A stretch of 64,000 bases of DNA from Verrucomicrobium spinosum DSM 4136 = JCM 18804 (GCF_000172155.1 NZ_ABIZ01000001.1:5179105-5243104), one strand, 5' to 3'; positions 15,590 to 25,365 are shown, counted from the first letter of the stretch. Program-made: numbers and translations. Notes: a model not told the origin generated them from the letters alone.

Positions 15590-16552
15590 CTACAACTTCA
15601 GCCAGGCCAGCTTGTCCAGCACCTCATTGAAGCCCAGGCCGGTGCCCGCACGATCCACTGCCAGCACTCCGCCCACCGCACTCAGCCGCTCAAAAAAAGA
15701 ATCCCTGGCAAAGAGATGATCCGTGGCCAGGCCACACAGATCCATGCGCCCACCGATCTCCTGCCACGCCAGGGCAGCCTCATACGCGGCAAAGCTCTGG
15801 CCAATGGCATGGTCCATGGCGGAGGTCATCACCACCCTCACCCGCTCCGGCACGCCGTCCAGCATCTCCCGCCACTCGCGACGCCCGGGCTTGAGCACCG
15901 CCACGTTAAAGCCCTCATCCGCACCGCGCAGAGCTTTGTCCAGAGCCAGATCCACCGCATAGCGTCGCTGCATATCCTCCCAGGACTCGGGGTCGTACGG
16001 AAAGGGATCTTCCACAAAGTCGAGCCGCGCTCTCACACGCGGGGACATCCACTCCATGAAGTTGCGAAACTGATGGGGCTCCAGGCAGGAGTTAAAGTCC
16101 GCGCGCAGCTTCACCCCGGCATCCCCAGCCTTGGCGGCAAAGCTGTCCAGCCAGCGCAGCACCTCCCCCACGTTGTTCCAGCCCTTGGTCTTGATCGCCC
16201 CCCACCCCTCTGCCACGACGCGGCGCATCTGCGGCTCACTGGGCTGGTTTTGATCCCAAGAGTAATGACACGGCGGAATCTCCAGCCCTGCAAACAAGCT
16301 GACACCCGCCCGCCGCGCCGCGCCATCCACTGCCGCCATGCGCAGAGCACGCTCGATCACCTTTGAGGTGCCGCCGTCTCTCAGCAGGTCCAGTTGATCC
16401 TTGATCGGCGGATCGCCGAATTCCGGCCAGGGGTGCAGGCAGCCCACCCCGCCGTCCACCATGATGAGCACCCCGTGAAACTCCCGCCGCTGCGACACCG
16501 CATTCAGCGCACCGCGGGAGTACAGCGTGTACGGATGAATGTAGTAGGACAT
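15590..16552 (-). CDS. menC: o-Succinylbenzoate synthase (MenC)
   Basis: This 320-residue enolase-superfamily enzyme dehydrates SHCHC to o-succinylbenzoate in menaquinone synthesis. Expected active-site residues are visible: the KxK pair Lys121/Lys123, metal ligands Asp152, Glu181 and Asp205, and the opposite-face Lys221 (VLKPG). The N-terminal capping domain is compact. It lies between menA and menE, which supports the MenC role over other muconate-lactonising-like activities. Confidence 0.85.
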   Translation of the reverse strand: MSYYIHPYTLYSRGALNAVSQRREFHGVLIMVDGGVGCLHPWPEFGDPPIKDQLDLLRDGGTSKVIERALRMAAVDGAARRAGVSLFAGLEIPPCHYSWDQNQPSEPQMRRVVAEGWGAIKTKGWNNVGEVLRWLDSFAAKAGDAGVKLRADFNSCLEPHQFRNFMEWMSPRVRARLDFVEDPFPYDPESWEDMQRRYAVDLALDKALRGADEGFNVAVLKPGRREWREMLDGVPERVRVVMTSAMDHAIGQSFAAYEAALAWQEIGGRMDLCGLATDHLFARDSFFERLSAVGGVLAVDRAGTGLGFNEVLDKLAWLKL

Positions 16553-16561
16553 AGAGGTGGA

Positions 16562-16625
16562 AAGTTGAGACGGGCTTCGCCCTGGTTGAGACGCTACGCT
16601 GGTTTAGACACTTCGTTGGTTGAGG
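16562..16625. repeat. Short degenerate tandem repeat between menA and menC
   Basis: Four successive copies start with 'gttgaga' or 'gtttaga', spaced 17-21 bp apart, with small inverted cores such as GGGC-ttc-GCCC. The unit is too irregular for a satellite and may be a short run of a dispersed repeat. It lies in the only larger gap (75 bp) inside the men cluster. Confidence 0.55.
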
Positions 16626-16627
16626 GA

Positions 16628-17509
16628 TTAGCCCCAGATCAATGCGGCGATGAAGGTGAAGGAGAAGGCCAGGAGGGAGGCCCCGGCCATGGCGAGGAAT
16701 TTGTTGTAGCGGGGAGAAGGTTCTGTCTTCCAAATCGCAGTGGACAGGGCGGCGGCGGCAAGGAATGCGATGGCAAAGGGAGCCCACCGCACGGCAGGTG
16801 TCTGCCAGTAAAAGCAGAGTGCCAGGGTGATGAGGTAGAGCAGCGTGATCTCCACCCGCGCGAAGGTTTTGCCAAAGCGCACCGCCAGCGTCTTCTTGCC
16901 CGTCTTGGTGTCCTCCTCTATGTCCCGCAGGTTGTTGATGGCAATAAGCACGGTGGAGAGACAGCCGATCTGCAGACCCGCCACGAGCGCCTCCACATGC
17001 CACTGACTACTCTGCACAAACGCGGAGCCCGTCACGGCAATGAGGCCGAAGAACAACACTACGAAGAGCTCCCCCAGGCCGCGATAGGCCAGCGGCACGG
17101 GTCCACCTGTGTAGCCGTAGCAGAACCACAAGGAGGGAATGCCTATGGCCAGAATGGGCCAGCCGCACTGCCAGATGAGCGCCGCGCCCTGCACGCTGGC
17201 GATCACCAGAAAGAGCACCGCCGCCTTCATCACCGCGCCGGCGGACATCATGCCAGACGCGGTGATGCGCACGGGCCCCAGGCGCTCCTGCGTGTCGCTC
17301 CCCTTCATCGCATCCACGGCATCGTTGAAGAAGTTCGTGGCGATTTGCAGGCAGATGCAGCTGCCCAGCGTGGCCAGCATGAGCCACACGCAGAACTCCC
17401 CGCTGAGCTTCCAGCCCAGCGCGGAGCCCACCAGCACAGGGGCCACGGCGGCCCCCAGCGTCTTGGGACGGGCCGCCAGGATCCAGGGTTTGATCTGTCC
17501 GGCGATCAT
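16628..17509 (-). CDS. menA: 1,4-Dihydroxy-2-naphthoate polyprenyltransferase (MenA)
   Basis: The 293-residue UbiA-superfamily membrane protein has about eight to nine hydrophobic helices. The first Asp-rich site is NFFNDAVDAMKG (Asn62, Asp63, Asp66) and the second is NNLRDIEEDTKTGKKTL (Asp196, Asp200); both bind Mg-diphosphate. It prenylates DHNA in the inner membrane to form demethylmenaquinone. It starts 32 bp after the menB stop on the same strand, consistent with an operon. Confidence 0.9.
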   Translation of the reverse strand: MIAGQIKPWILAARPKTLGAAVAPVLVGSALGWKLSGEFCVWLMLATLGSCICLQIATNFFNDAVDAMKGSDTQERLGPVRITASGMMSAGAVMKAAVLFLVIASVQGAALIWQCGWPILAIGIPSLWFCYGYTGGPVPLAYRGLGELFVVLFFGLIAVTGSAFVQSSQWHVEALVAGLQIGCLSTVLIAINNLRDIEEDTKTGKKTLAVRFGKTFARVEITLLYLITLALCFYWQTPAVRWAPFAIAFLAAAALSTAIWKTEPSPRYNKFLAMAGASLLAFSFTFIAALIWG

Positions 17510-17541
17510 GATGCAGGCACTGAGTTAGATCTTGAACCGCA

Positions 17542-18354
17542 TCACGGCACGCGGGGGAACTTGGAGAAGTCCGGCTTGCGTTTTTCCACAAACGCATTTT
17601 TGCCCTCCTTCGCCTCCTCACTCATGTAGTAGAGCAGCGTCGCATTCCCCGCCAGATCCAGCAGGCCCATCTGGCCATCGCAGTCTGCATTGAGTGCCGA
17701 CTTCAGGCAGCGCAGGGCCAGCGGCGAGTGTGCCAGGATTTCCCGGCACCATTTCACCGTCTCCTCCTCCAGTTCCGCCAGGGGCACCACATGGTTCACC
17801 AGGCCCATGTCCAGCGCCTGCTGCGCATCATACTGGCGGCACAGGTACCAGATCTCACGCGCCTTCTTCTGCCCCACGATGCGGGCCAGGTAGCTGCTGC
17901 CCAGACCGCCGTCGAACGAGCCCACCTTCGGCCCCGTCTGGCCAAACCGGGCGTTGTCCGCGGCAATGGTCAAATCACACACCACGTGCAGCACATGACC
18001 GCCGCCGATGGCGTAGCCCGCCACCATGGCGATCACCGGCTTGGGAATGCCGCGAATCTTCTTCTGCAGGTCCAGCACGTTCAGGCGCGGCACGCCATCG
18101 CTGCCCACATAGCCCGCGTGACCACGCACCTTCTGGTCTCCACCGGAGCAGAAGGCATCCGGCCCCTCACCCGTGAGGATGATCACCCCCACTTCAGGAT
18201 CCTCATGCGCCACGTCAAAGGCATTGAGCAGTTCATGAACCGTCAGCGGACGGAACGCATTGCGCACCTCCGGCCGGTTGATCGTGATTTTCGCGATGCC
18301 GTCGCTGGACTTCTCCAGCTTGATGTCCTGGTATTCTTTAACGGAGGTCCACAT
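17542..18354 (-). CDS. menB: 1,4-Dihydroxy-2-naphthoyl-CoA synthase (MenB)
   Basis: This 270-residue crotonase-fold enzyme cyclises o-succinylbenzoyl-CoA. Typical MenB marks are SGGD (70-73), the oxyanion-hole helix GYAIGGGH (113-120), [13 protein letters not shown] (138-150) and a C-terminal [14 protein letters not shown]. It is first in the four-gene men cluster on the minus strand. The remaining classical pathway genes (menF, menD, menH) are not in this window. Confidence 0.93.
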   Translation of the reverse strand: MWTSVKEYQDIKLEKSSDGIAKITINRPEVRNAFRPLTVHELLNAFDVAHEDPEVGVIILTGEGPDAFCSGGDQKVRGHAGYVGSDGVPRLNVLDLQKKIRGIPKPVIAMVAGYAIGGGHVLHVVCDLTIAADNARFGQTGPKVGSFDGGLGSSYLARIVGQKKAREIWYLCRQYDAQQALDMGLVNHVVPLAELEEETVKWCREILAHSPLALRCLKSALNADCDGQMGLLDLAGNATLLYYMSEEAKEGKNAFVEKRKPDFSKFPRVP

Positions 18355-18497
18355 GGTCAGGGTCGGTTGTCAGGAAGGGTGTCGAGGTCGTAGATCGGGA
18401 AGAAACGCTTTAGCGCAGCTTGGCGGGGAAGCATCCCGTTTCGCAGATTTTGTACGCCTGGAGGTCACCAGACGCCTCGTCATCCGCTCCGGAGCCC

Positions 18498-18782
18498 TCA
18501 ACAGCTTCCCGATCCCTCTGCTAAGTGCCCGTCCTCGGTGCGGGCCACCGCATACTGAACCCGCATCGCGTCAAGAAACTCCGAGAGAGGCCGTCCCCCT
18601 CCCGAAAGCGCCGTTGCGATCCCTCGCTTGATGGCGACAACAGCTTCCCAATCCTCCATGCAGGCTGACTGATCTAGGGTGCCTTTCCCGTGGTTATCCA
18701 AGAGTGCAGCGTAGTCCGGAGGATGCATAGCAAAGGATCGCAGCGCACCGAGCCTGCTCAAGTCAATTCTCCACCACTCCAC
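18498..18782 (-). CDS. Small hypothetical protein directly downstream of mnmA
   Basis: A 94-codon frame with a GTG start directly abuts the mnmA stop codon on the same strand. The composition looks protein-like (DYAALLDNHGKG, MEDWEAVVAIKRGIA), but I recognise no family, and an internal ATG would give about 76 residues. Translational coupling to mnmA is possible. It could also be a chance frame. Confidence 0.4.
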   Translation of the reverse strand: MEWWRIDLSRLGALRSFAMHPPDYAALLDNHGKGTLDQSACMEDWEAVVAIKRGIATALSGGGRPLSEFLDAMRVQYAVARTEDGHLAEGSGSC

Positions 18783-19880
18783 CTACTCATACCCAATCGA
18801 CTCAAACACCGCCCCACCCAGCAGCTGATCCCCGTCATACAGCGCACAGATCTGCCCGGGTGTGAGCGCCCGCTGGGGCTCATCGTACACCAGCTCTGCG
18901 GCCCAGCCGTCTTCCCTCTCAAAAGGCGTGTACATCGCCATCCCCGCCGGGCAGCGATAGCGCGGCTGGGCGTTCAGCCGCCGTGGCACCAGAAGGTCCG
19001 GCCCCGTCGTGGAAATCTGCGTCAGAATCGCCTTTCGCGCCCAGAGCAGCGGGGTATCCGCCTGCTCAATCGCCACCACCAGCTCATTTGCGGCGGGCCG
19101 CTTCGCCACCACCACATAGGCCTGCTTGTACAGATTGGACGGCACCCGCAGCCCCTTGCGCTGGCCCAGGGTGTAGAGATGCAGACCGCGATGCTCGCCC
19201 AGCACCTTGCCTTCCAGATTCACAATGTTCCCGGGATTGTCCGGCACGAAGGTCCTTAGGAAGTCCTCCATCTTCACCTCACCGATGAAGCAGATCCCCT
19301 GGCTGTCCTTCTTCTCCGCCGTCTTCAGACCCAGTCGGGATGCCTCCACCCGCACCTCCGCCTTGGGCAGGTGGCCGATGGGGAAGCGAGCAATCTCCAC
19401 CTGCTCCGGTCGCATCATGGCCAGGAAGTAGGTCTGGTCCTTGTTGCCATCCACGCCGCGTCGCACGATCGGGTGCGCCCCCGGCTCCGCAGGCAGCTCC
19501 CAGCGGGCATAGTGCCCGGTGGCGATGGCATCATAGCCGTGATCCTTGGCCCACTCCCAGAGCACGCCGAATTTCATCTCCCGGTTGCACATCACATCCG
19601 GGTTGGGCGTGATCCCTTCCTGATACCCGGCCAGGAGGTACTTCACCACCTTCTCCCGGTACTCCCTCATCAGATTCACCACGCGGAACTCGATCCCGAG
19701 CTGGTCCGCCACCGCACGGGCATCCTCGATGTCCTCCTGCCAGGGGCAGTGGCCGATGATGTTCTCCTCATTGATCCAGTTCTTCATGTACGCCCCGGAC
19801 ACATCATGCCCCTCGCGGACGAGCAGGGCGGCGGCGACACTGCTGTCCACGCCTCCAGACAGCGCGGCTAGGATCTTCAT
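18783..19880 (-). CDS. mnmA: tRNA-specific 2-thiouridylase MnmA
   Basis: Using the ATG at 19880 gives 365 residues, the usual length; a frame extension to 20051 adds 57 residues unlike the family. The PP-loop SGGVDSS is at residues 8-14. The catalytic cysteines are Cys98 (MCNREMKFG) and Cys197 (QGICFIGE). The enzyme activates U34 of Lys, Glu and Gln tRNAs with ATP and inserts sulfur. It is divergent from a small membrane protein gene. Confidence 0.95.
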   Translation of the reverse strand: MKILAALSGGVDSSVAAALLVREGHDVSGAYMKNWINEENIIGHCPWQEDIEDARAVADQLGIEFRVVNLMREYREKVVKYLLAGYQEGITPNPDVMCNREMKFGVLWEWAKDHGYDAIATGHYARWELPAEPGAHPIVRRGVDGNKDQTYFLAMMRPEQVEIARFPIGHLPKAEVRVEASRLGLKTAEKKDSQGICFIGEVKMEDFLRTFVPDNPGNIVNLEGKVLGEHRGLHLYTLGQRKGLRVPSNLYKQAYVVVAKRPAANELVVAIEQADTPLLWARKAILTQISTTGPDLLVPRRLNAQPRYRCPAGMAMYTPFEREDGWAAELVYDEPQRALTPGQICALYDGDQLLGGAVFESIGYE

Positions 19881-20056
19881 GGGAATCAGTTCGGTAAGGG
19901 AAAGGTACGCCCGATTTCCCACGCCGGGCGGGGAAAAACGGACCCGCGTAGTCGCTTGCCCTTCGCCCCCTGTCAATCCCCAACCACCAGGTCGGGTGCG
20001 ACCTCTCGTCACGTTTTCCCTCTTCCCTTTTCCCTGTCTAGAGGCTACCAACTCCC

Positions 20057-20782
20057 ATGTCTCAAGCTCAGAAAGAACCTACCGGCCCCTTCAGCCCGTT
20101 CTACGGTTGTGCCATTCTCATCATCGCCATTTGCACCTTCGGCGGGATCGTCGGCTGGACCCTCTACAGCGGCTACCGGCAGGACAAGGAGATCAGCCAG
20201 TTCACCATCGACAACGCCCCCCCTCTGCCTACTCCCACGCCCAGCGAGGAACAAAGAGCCGCCCTCCTCACCAAGCTGGACTCCTTTGAAGACGCAGCGT
20301 CCAATGGCAAAGCCGTTCCCCTCCTCCTCAGTGTAGAGGAGCTCAACACCTTGATCGTGATCGCAGGGGAAAAGGAAGTGGCCGACTACCGAGGCATCGC
20401 CCTCTTCACCAGCATCGATCCCCAGGCCCAGCTCCTCATGGCCGACCTCTGCTGGCAGATCAACCGTCTCCCGGGCAGCGACGGTCCCAAGCGCTACCTT
20501 GTGGGTAAGAGCGGCTTCAAACCCGTCATTGAAAACAACGCCCTGGATCTGCACATGGAGACGCTCACCGTGCCAGGCAAGGAGGTCAGCCAAGGCTTCT
20601 TCCTCCATCTCAAGACCATCCCCTGGCTCAATGTCGCCAAGCTCAAGCCTCACGTAAAAGCGGTGCTGGAGAAGGTGACCAGCGTCGAGTTCAGCCCCGA
20701 TGGCTCCTCCATCATCCTGCACTCCACGGCCGGCACCGGGGTCACTCCACCAGCTTCTCCGACAAAAGCAACAGCTCCGTAA
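20057..20782 (+). CDS. Single-pass membrane protein of unknown function
   Basis: The 241-residue protein has one transmembrane helix at residues ~16-38 ([20 protein letters not shown]), a Pro/Thr-rich linker, and a C-terminal soluble domain probably facing the periplasm. The C-terminal part ([24 protein letters not shown]) resembles lipid-exposed beta domains of unknown-function Verrucomicrobiota proteins, but I cannot name the family. It lies between mnmA (divergent) and the ClpP-like protease gene. Confidence 0.65.
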   Translation: MSQAQKEPTGPFSPFYGCAILIIAICTFGGIVGWTLYSGYRQDKEISQFTIDNAPPLPTPTPSEEQRAALLTKLDSFEDAASNGKAVPLLLSVEELNTLIVIAGEKEVADYRGIALFTSIDPQAQLLMADLCWQINRLPGSDGPKRYLVGKSGFKPVIENNALDLHMETLTVPGKEVSQGFFLHLKTIPWLNVAKLKPHVKAVLEKVTSVEFSPDGSSIILHSTAGTGVTPPASPTKATAP

Positions 20783-20833
20783 CTTTGGGATGGGCAAGTG
20801 GCTGCGGGACGCTACAATCGTGGCCCGTTAGCT

Positions 20834-20849
20834 TGGCACGTGTACTGCT
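20834..20849 (+). promoter_or_regulatory. Sigma-54 (-24/-12) promoter candidate upstream of the ClpP-like protease
   Basis: TGGCACG-TGTA-CTGCT matches the sigma-54 consensus TGGCACG-N4-TTGCW at all specified positions but one, with exactly 10 bp between GG and GC. Transcription would start near 20861, giving a leader of about 70 nt before the ATG at 20933. Confidence 0.6.
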
Positions 20850-20932
20850 TTTCAAAATAATTGTCACCGTGGCTAATCGCAATGATTGCCACGGGAAACA
20901 GAAAAGCAGTGTGCGTCAACCCCACCTTGCCC

Positions 20933-22270
20933 ATGCATACGACGATCCGTCTTGCCGCCTTGTTGTTGCTCGTGATTGCGGGTTCCTCCGCCCGGGCAGA
21001 AGCCCTGAACGCCGGACTGCCGGCGGAAGACCTGCTCGAACTGCAAGCGCAGCAGTGCGAGGAAAAAACAACCGCACCAGCACCCTCGCTTGATGCGCTG
21101 AAGGCGGAGGTCGGCCGCCTCACGGTCGAGAAGGAGAAACTCTCCACCGAGCTCGCCCTGGCCCAGGCCGCGGTGGAGAAGGAGCTCAGCCCCTCCAAGC
21201 TCAACACCCTGCGTCTTCAAGCCCAGCTCGCCGAGCTGAAGGCAAAGCAGGATCTGGCAGAGTATCAGGAAAAACTCGCCGAGGAAAAAGCTCTGGAGGA
21301 GGACAAACGCACCCTCGACCGCGCCCTGCTGAAAAGCAGCATCGCCAAGGCCGAGGTCGAGACGGAACTCGCCGAGATCCGCCGCATCGAAAATGCCACG
21401 CAGAAGGAGATCGCCCGGATCAACTCCGGCATCGCCCTGGAAAAAGAGGAGGAAGAGGCCCGCAACTACGCGATGTCTGACCCCGTGTATCTCACCGAGC
21501 CCCTGCAGGGTCGCAAGCTGGTCATGTCAGACCGGCGCATCGCCCTGAACGGGCCCATCAGCATGCGCACGGCGGACAACGTCATTGCTCGCATCAACTA
21601 TTTCAACAACCGCGATGCCAAGCTGCCGATCTTCCTCGTCATCGATGACAGCCCCGGTGGCTCTGTCATGGCAGGTTACAAGATCGTCAAAGCCATGCAG
21701 GGCAGCCAGGCCCCCGTGCATGTGGTGGTGAAGTCCTTCGCCGCCAGCATGGCCGCCTGCATCGCCACCGTGGCCAAGCACTCCTACGCTTACTCGAACA
21801 CGGTCATCCTCCACCACCAGATCCACTCCTTTGCCGGGGGCAATCTCACTCAGCAACAAGAGTGGCTCAAGGAGATGGAAGAATGGTGGCGCCGTCTGGC
21901 TGACCCCGTGGCGGTCAAGATGGGCATCTCCCGCGAAGAACTCATCAAGCAAATGTATGCCCACGCCTCCAGCGGCGACTGGAGCGAGTTCGGCGACAAC
22001 GCCCAGAAGCTGAAGTGGGTGGACCACATTGTGGATGAGATCCAGGAGACGGGCACCATCAAGAGCCCCGACGTCGCCCCCAAAGCCCCCGGATCCGGCA
22101 GTGTCAGCGCAGACGATGGCATGGAAGCCAGCGCGCACGGCTCCGGCCCGGTGGCAGAGCTCAAGGCCCAGGTGGACGAGAAAGGCCGCCCCTACATGTC
22201 CCTGCCCCGCCTGAATCCCCGCGATTGTTATTGGCTTTACAATCCAGATGGGTATTTTCGGGCACCGTGA
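20933..22270 (+). CDS. Exported ClpP-like serine protease with N-terminal coiled coil
   Basis: The ATG at 20933 gives 445 residues beginning with a clear signal peptide (TIRLAALLLLVIAGSSARA). Residues ~50-175 are Glu/Lys/Leu-rich and probably form a long coiled coil. From ~195 a ClpP/crotonase-like domain follows: DSPGG (239-243), nucleophile Ser272 in FAASMAA, general base His295 in LHHQ, and a candidate Asp349. ClpP itself is cytoplasmic and lacks a signal peptide, so this is probably a periplasmic membrane-associated peptidase of the ClpP/SppA type. The C-terminal ~70 residues are Pro/Gly-rich. A sigma-54-like promoter lies 84 bp upstream. Confidence 0.8.
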   Translation: MHTTIRLAALLLLVIAGSSARAEALNAGLPAEDLLELQAQQCEEKTTAPAPSLDALKAEVGRLTVEKEKLSTELALAQAAVEKELSPSKLNTLRLQAQLAELKAKQDLAEYQEKLAEEKALEEDKRTLDRALLKSSIAKAEVETELAEIRRIENATQKEIARINSGIALEKEEEEARNYAMSDPVYLTEPLQGRKLVMSDRRIALNGPISMRTADNVIARINYFNNRDAKLPIFLVIDDSPGGSVMAGYKIVKAMQGSQAPVHVVVKSFAASMAACIATVAKHSYAYSNTVILHHQIHSFAGGNLTQQQEWLKEMEEWWRRLADPVAVKMGISREELIKQMYAHASSGDWSEFGDNAQKLKWVDHIVDEIQETGTIKSPDVAPKAPGSGSVSADDGMEASAHGSGPVAELKAQVDEKGRPYMSLPRLNPRDCYWLYNPDGYFRAP

Positions 22271-22335
22271 GGTAAGTCCGCCCACCCTTTTCCCAGGGTG
22301 GTCCCGCCTCCGGCAGCCTTTCCCAACCCGACTGC

Positions 22336-22872
22336 ATGGAGAATCCCTGGACCACCCTGTCCACCCGCGAGGTGTATCACAATCCCTGGATCCGCATTCG
22401 TGAGGACCAGGTGATCAATCCCTCCGGCGGCCCCGGCATTTATGGTGTGGTCGAGTTCAAGAATCGCGCCGTCGGTGTCATCCCCATTGATGAGCAGGGC
22501 TACACCTGGCTCGTCGGCCAGTACCGCTACTGCCACGAGAGCTACGAGTGGGAGATCCCGGAAGGCGGCTGCCCCGCCCATGAGGAATTGATCGACTGCG
22601 CCAGACGCGAACTGCTGGAGGAAACCGGCATCATCGCCCAGAGCTACGAGCTCATCCTGGACGGCATGCAGCTCTCCAACTCCACCACCAACGAGGTCGC
22701 CTACATCTACACCGCCCGCGGCCTCTCCTTCACCGAGGCCGCCCCGGAGGATACGGAGAAGATCGACGTAAAGAGAATCCCCCTGGAGGAAGCCATCGAG
22801 ATGGCCCGCAACGGCACCATCCGGGACGGCATGTCCGTCATGGGCCTCCTCTGGCTCGGGAGTCAACCGTAG
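22336..22872 (+). CDS. NUDIX hydrolase (ADP-ribose pyrophosphatase-like)
   Basis: The 178-residue protein carries a complete NUDIX box: Gly-x5-Glu-x7-Arg-Glu-Leu-x-Glu-Glu-x-Gly-Ile, read as GGCPAHEE...RELLEETGI. The preceding EFKNRAVGVIPID strand and YEWEIPEGG loop are typical of ADP-ribose or ADP-sugar pyrophosphatases. It would hydrolyse a nucleoside diphosphate linked to another moiety in the cytoplasm, using Mg. It begins 65 bp after the protease gene. Confidence 0.87.
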   Translation: MENPWTTLSTREVYHNPWIRIREDQVINPSGGPGIYGVVEFKNRAVGVIPIDEQGYTWLVGQYRYCHESYEWEIPEGGCPAHEELIDCARRELLEETGIIAQSYELILDGMQLSNSTTNEVAYIYTARGLSFTEAAPEDTEKIDVKRIPLEEAIEMARNGTIRDGMSVMGLLWLGSQP

Positions 22873-23170
22873 CCCCGCTGCGCGGGGAGACACAAGACTG
22901 GAAGACTCCAGACACAAGACTTGAGCGTCGCCTGGGATGACCGCGCCTTCGCTGGCGACAAGTTGATCCCCGAAGGGGATTTTTAGCACAGCCCAGTGGT
23001 TGGACGAGCCTCAAGCGAGTCAACCCTGGGTACCTCCGAGGAGGAGGATCAGGTGGGAAGGCCAGTAGCATCCGCTTTCTCCCCACCGCCATCAACACCT
23101 CCATGTCGCACGAATGCCCCTCCAACCAAACCCCTGGGAACGGTCAACCCCCAAAAACTTCACCCAGCAT
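22873..23170. repeat. Intergenic gap with the 'agactggaagac' dispersed repeat
   Basis: 'gctgcgcggggagacacaag' and 'actggaagactccagac' at about 22878-22925 match the copies at 9800 and 34395. No convincing gene is seen in the gap up to the rplI promoter. Confidence 0.6.
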
Positions 23171-23198
23171 TTGACAGCCTTTCCTAGCTGGGTATCCT
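23171..23198 (+). promoter_or_regulatory. Sigma-70-type promoter of rplI
   Basis: TTGACA at 23171-23176 is a perfect -35 box. TATCCT at 23193-23198 fits a -10 box with a 16-bp spacer. Transcription would start about 25 nt before the rplI ATG. Confidence 0.6.
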
Positions 23199-23229
23199 CC
23201 CTGCCCCACTCTACCCAACCAGCAATCGT

Positions 23230-23724
23230 ATGCCCACCGTTGATATCATTTTGAAGGAGAAAATCGCCAATCTCGGTGCCGAGGGCGACGTTGTGAAAGT
23301 GAAAGGCGGATTCGCCCGCAACTTCCTGATCCCGCAGGGCAAGGCCTATGCTGCCAACAAGGGCAACCTCCGCCAGTTGGACTCCCTCAAGAAGGTCCGC
23401 GCGGAGCGTGAGGCCAAAGAGATCGAAGAAGCTGAGAAGATCTCCACCAAGCTCAAGCGCCTGAAGCTCAAGCTCACGCTTGCAACCGGCCAGGCTGGCA
23501 AGGCTTTCGGCTCCATCACCACCATCGACATCCAGAAGGCCGTTGCCGAGAGCGCTGCCAAAGTGGAACTCGACCGTCACCAGATTGAGCTCGAGAAGCC
23601 CATCAAGAGCACCGGCACCTTCGAAGTGCCCGTCAAGCTTCACGCTCAAGTCAACTGCTTCCTCAAGATCACCGTCACCGCTGCTGACGGCACTGAAGTC
23701 GAAGCTGAAGAGACTGAGGAATAA
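23230..23724 (+). CDS. rplI: Ribosomal protein bL9
   Basis: The 164-residue sequence has the L9 N-terminal domain (VDIILKEKIANLGAEGDVVK, then VKGGFARNFLIPQGKA), the long connecting helix and the C-terminal RNA-binding domain. It is about 15 residues longer than typical L9, mainly through an acidic Glu-rich tail. It binds 23S rRNA near the L1 stalk. A promoter lies just upstream and a strong terminator just downstream, so it appears monocistronic here. Confidence 0.97.
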   Translation: MPTVDIILKEKIANLGAEGDVVKVKGGFARNFLIPQGKAYAANKGNLRQLDSLKKVRAEREAKEIEEAEKISTKLKRLKLKLTLATGQAGKAFGSITTIDIQKAVAESAAKVELDRHQIELEKPIKSTGTFEVPVKLHAQVNCFLKITVTAADGTEVEAEETEE

Positions 23725-23767
23725 GCGAGGGCTTTTCCAGCTGCCTCCGTTTACCTGCTGTTTTTTG

Positions 23768-23802
23768 GACCCCGCACAGATATCTGTGCGGGGTCTCTTT
23801 TT
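23768..23802 (+). terminator. Rho-independent terminator after rplI
   Basis: A perfect 28-bp palindrome (GACCCCGCACAGAT at 23768-23781 and its complement at 23782-23795) is followed by 'tcttttt'. Stem strength and T-run are both good. Confidence 0.9.
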
Positions 23803-23880
23803 CTCTGTGTTGTTCACATAAATTCACAGCGTTTCCTTCTCGCTCGTCCATTGATTTTCGATTAGCATCGTCCCCGCCCC

Positions 23881-25365
23881 ATGCCAGAGCCCGCCTCCAA
23901 CGTCACCCCGTTTGACCCGGCAGCCGCCAATGCCCCGGCGCTGCAAAAAGGAGGCCAAGGCAAAAAGAAGGGAGAGGTTGATCCCCTAAGTGACATCAAC
24001 CGCGCCATGCCCTTCAGCGATGACGCGGAGAAAGGCGTGCTCTCCTGCTTCCTGCAGAACCCGACGGACCTCATCAACGATGCGCTGACGACCCTCCCGG
24101 TCGAAGCCTTCTACCACCCTGCCAACCGCCTCATCTATGAGGTGCTGCGAGAGTTCAACAACGACGGTCGCCCGATCGACCTCGTCTCCCTGTCGCACTA
24201 CCTGATCGACAAGGGCCTCATCGACAAGATCGGCGGGCCCGCCACTCTCGCGGATCTTTACTCCTTCGTCCCCACCCCGGCGCACTACGAGTACTACAAA
24301 GGCATCCTGCACGACAAGCACCTGCTGCGTCGTATCATCAGCGCCTGCACGGAGAGCATTCAAAACGCCTACGAGTACCAGGAGGACGTCCCCCTCTTGC
24401 TCGACCGCGTGGAGCAGCGCATGCTGAGCGTCCGTGAGGACACAGAGTCGCGCGATACCATCAAGCCCCTGCGTCAGCACATCATGGAGGCCGTGGATAC
24501 CATTGAGCACCTCCTGCTCAACCCCGGCCAGATGAACGGCCTCTCCACCGGCTACCGGAAGCTCGACCAGCTCAGCACCGGCTTGCAAGGCGGGGAGCTT
24601 TTCGTCATCGCCGCCCGTCCCTCCATGGGCAAGACCTCATTCTGCATGAACATCGTCGAGTATGTGGCGGTGGAACTGCAGCGCCCCGTGGCCTTCTTCA
24701 GCCTGGAAATGAGCGCCTCCGTGCTGGTCCAGCGCCTCATTGCCGGCCGCGCCGGCGTGAACATGAGCAAGCTCAAGAGCGGCCTGCTCAACCGTGAGCA
24801 GATGCGCGCCGTCACCACCGCGTGTGGCCAGCTTCAAAAGTCAGAGATCTTCATCGATGAAACACCCGGCCTGGACATCATGGAGTTCCGCGCCAAGGCC
24901 CGCCGCTTGAAGAAGCAGCACAACATCGGCCTGATCACCATCGACTACCTCCAGCTCATGACCTCCGGGTCCAAGCGAGCCAAGGAGAACCGGCAGATTG
25001 AAATCGCAGAAATCTCCGCCGGCCTCAAAGGCGTGGCCAAGGAACTGGACCTGCCCATCATCGTGCTCGCCCAGCTCAACCGGGCCGTGGAGCAGCGCAA
25101 AGGCGGCCGCCCCATGTTGAGCGACCTTCGTGAATCCGGCTCCATCGAGCAGGACGCCGACATGGTCGGCCTCCTCACCCGTGACGATTACGCCGGCAGC
25201 AAGACCGAAGTCGGCACCGAGGAGGAAGAAGAAGCCAAAAAAGGCAAAGCCGTCCTCATCATGGCCAAAAACCGTAACGGCCCCACCGATGACGTCCCGC
25301 TGAGGTTCATCGCGGAGTACATGAAATTCCTCGAACGCGAGCCCGATCCGGATGAGGGGCAGTAG
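23881..25365 (+). CDS. dnaB: Replicative DNA helicase DnaB
   Basis: The 494-residue protein has the DnaB N-terminal helical domain (DDAEKGVLSCFLQNP, LPVEAFYHPANRLIYE) and the RecA-like C-terminal helicase domain. The Walker A is ARPSMGKTS near residue 245, followed by FFSLEMSA, a Walker B-like LITIDYLQLM, and SDLRESGSIEQDAD. It unwinds DNA as a hexamer at the replication fork. The first ~40 residues are a poorly conserved Pro/Lys-rich extension. It follows rplI across a terminator, a common bacterial gene order. Confidence 0.97.
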   Translation: MPEPASNVTPFDPAAANAPALQKGGQGKKKGEVDPLSDINRAMPFSDDAEKGVLSCFLQNPTDLINDALTTLPVEAFYHPANRLIYEVLREFNNDGRPIDLVSLSHYLIDKGLIDKIGGPATLADLYSFVPTPAHYEYYKGILHDKHLLRRIISACTESIQNAYEYQEDVPLLLDRVEQRMLSVREDTESRDTIKPLRQHIMEAVDTIEHLLLNPGQMNGLSTGYRKLDQLSTGLQGGELFVIAARPSMGKTSFCMNIVEYVAVELQRPVAFFSLEMSASVLVQRLIAGRAGVNMSKLKSGLLNREQMRAVTTACGQLQKSEIFIDETPGLDIMEFRAKARRLKKQHNIGLITIDYLQLMTSGSKRAKENRQIEIAEISAGLKGVAKELDLPIIVLAQLNRAVEQRKGGRPMLSDLRESGSIEQDADMVGLLTRDDYAGSKTEVGTEEEEEAKKGKAVLIMAKNRNGPTDDVPLRFIAEYMKFLEREPDPDEGQ

